Source: Clostridiaceae bacterium (GTDB lineage Bacteria; Bacillota; Clostridia; Acetivibrionales; DTU013). From it: 6,316 bases of DNA. The notes beneath the pieces are model-generated. The model ran no database searches. It was not told the DNA's origin and saw only the letters and a program-made list of their open reading frames with translations. How positions within the stretch are numbered: the stretch's first letter is position 1; every line of letters begins with the position of its first letter. The translations under genes were made by a program, and so were the position numbers. Below are positions 5,660-6,316 of this stretch, one piece after another. The stretch spans positions 1-6,316 of the forward strand of contig JAAZKL010000242.1 in NCBI GenBank assembly GCA_012799845.1. Direction: 5' to 3'.

Positions 5660-5981
5660 TGAAGCCCAGGTTGCTGTACTGTAACCTGTAACTCAAACTG
5701 TCGTGGTGTAACCTGAAACTCGGGCTGCCGCATTGCCGCCTGAAACTCGGGCTGCCGCATTGCCGCCTGAAACTCAGACTATCGTGGTACCACCCGAAAC
5801 TCAGGCTGTCGCATTGCCGCCTGAAACTCAGACTGTCGTGGTGTAACCTGAAACTCGGGCTGCCGCATCGCCGCCTGAAACTCAAATTGTCGTGGCAACA
5901 CCTGAAACCCAAGCTGCCGCATTGCTACTTGAAACCCAGGCTTTCGTGGTGCAGTCTGACGCTCAGTTTAACGTGCCGAAT
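5658..5981. repeat. 27-bp tandem repeat array, 11-12 copies of two alternating subtypes, reaching the lepB stop codon
   Basis: Units begin at 5658, 5685, 5712, 5739, 5766, 5793, 5820, 5847, 5874, 5901 and 5928, with a decayed one at 5955-5981 that overlaps the last codons of lepB. All share CCTGAAACTCRG at the start. The second half is either ACTGTCGTGGTG-like (units at 5685, 5766, 5820, 5874, and more diverged at 5928) or GCTGCCGCATTGCCG-like (5712, 5739, 5793, 5847, 5901). The two types mostly alternate, so a 54-bp dimer is the higher-order unit; the units at 5712 and 5739 are identical. The array joins the 21-bp array with no unique DNA between them. The type-1 half often ends in TAA in the plus-strand frame, which argues against translation in that direction. 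Confidence 0.93.
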
Positions 5982-6316
5982 TTGTTGAACGGAAAGAAAC
6001 GGAATATGGCACGTCCCGTGATCCATTTCTCTTCGATGGGGCCGAAATCCGTGCTGTCCAGGCTGTGCAGCCTGTTATCCCCAAGTATATAAACCATGCC
6101 TTCAGGTACCGTAAGATCCGTATATTCGGGCGTATCTCCCTGTGGAGTTTCCGGCTCCTCAGGCAGACCGATCAGCGACAGTTCCCCATTGACATATAAT
6201 TTCCCATCTTTTACTTCTACCCTGTCTCCCTCGACAGCAACAAGTCTCTTTATCAGCAGTTTCTTCTCCCCGGGGAACCTGAAAACAATGATGTCCCCTC
6301 TGTTAAGCCAGCCAAA
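5963..6316 (-). CDS. lepB: Signal peptidase I, C-terminal 117 residues (N-terminal part outside window)
   Basis: The open frame enters from the window edge and ends with TGA at 5965-5963. The visible part carries three diagnostic blocks of the S26 signal peptidase family. These are NRGDIIVFRFPG (visible residues 5-16), LLIKRLVAVEGDRV (20-33) with the catalytic lysine K23, and YILGDNRLHSLDSTDFG (76-92), the GDNR-S-DS box. It ends GRAIFRFFPFNKFGTLN, typical of the family C-terminus. The catalytic serine and the N-terminal membrane anchor lie beyond the edge. The enzyme is membrane-bound, with its active site outside, and removes signal peptides from exported proteins. The usual DSR of the last box is DST here, a small deviation. 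The gene points the same way as the activase, 499 bp downstream, but the gap is filled with repeats and has no visible terminator, so co-transcription is uncertain. Confidence 0.95.
   Translation of the reverse strand, partial: FGWLNRGDIIVFRFPGEKKLLIKRLVAVEGDRVEVKDGKLYVNGELSLIGLPEEPETPQGDTPEYTDLTVPEGMVYILGDNRLHSLDSTDFGPIEEKWITGRAIFRFFPFNKFGTLN

Noticed and set aside
5655..5912. Minus-strand frame of 85 codons reading FRRQCGSPS / FRLHHDSLS repeats
   Set aside because: It is simply one open phase of the 27-bp array. It begins with TTG, has no ribosome binding site, and encodes no known domain.
5474..5981. CRISPR-like appearance of the repeat region
   Set aside because: The units are head-to-tail with no unique spacers between them, and they vary throughout. 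They are tandem repeats, not repeat-spacer arrays.
5892..6092. Plus-strand frame beginning with GTG and running across the lepB end
   Set aside because: It is antisense to the clear signal peptidase I coding sequence and is derived from repeats at its start.

Overview
The window looks like chromosomal DNA from an anaerobic bacterium, most likely a Clostridia-type Firmicute. This is an inference. It rests on a very large fused 2-hydroxyacyl-CoA dehydratase activase-type protein, typical of anaerobes, on strong AGGAGG-like ribosome binding sites, and on a compact signal peptidase I of the Gram-positive kind. There is no phage, transposase, CRISPR or RNA gene that I can support.

Layout from left to right. 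Positions 1-159 (minus strand) hold the first 53 codons of a membrane-anchored protein of unknown function, cut by the window edge. Positions 160-781 are a divergent intergenic region with a candidate minus-strand promoter (232-261), a 14-bp tandem array (307-460), an inverted-repeat structure (501-651) that may be a small MITE-like element, and a good plus-strand promoter (714-743). Positions 782-916 (plus) encode a 44-residue single-pass membrane protein with a basic tail. It is followed by degenerate ~24-bp repeats and a hairpin terminator (1014-1050) shared with the convergent gene on the other side. A 47-bp direct duplication (1087-1180) runs into the stop codon of the main gene. Positions 1177-5463 (minus) encode a 1428-residue protein with two tandem BadF/BadG/BcrA/BcrD-type (ASKHA) ATPase modules, a Cys-rich linker, and DUF2229/HgdB-like regions. 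Positions 5464-5962 are made almost entirely of two abutting tandem arrays, with 21-bp and 27-bp units. Positions 5963-6316 (minus) are the C-terminal 117 residues of signal peptidase I (lepB), cut by the window edge.

How the genes relate. lepB and the activase point the same way, but they are 499 bp apart and show no obvious functional link. No dehydratase subunit, CoA-transferase or electron-transfer gene is visible next to the activase, so its substrate cannot be read from context.

The most unusual property of the window is its spacer DNA. Every intergenic gap carries its own tandem-repeat family (14, ~24, 47, 21 and 27 bp), each apparently unrelated to the others in sequence. Several press right up to, or across, a stop codon or a ribosome binding site.
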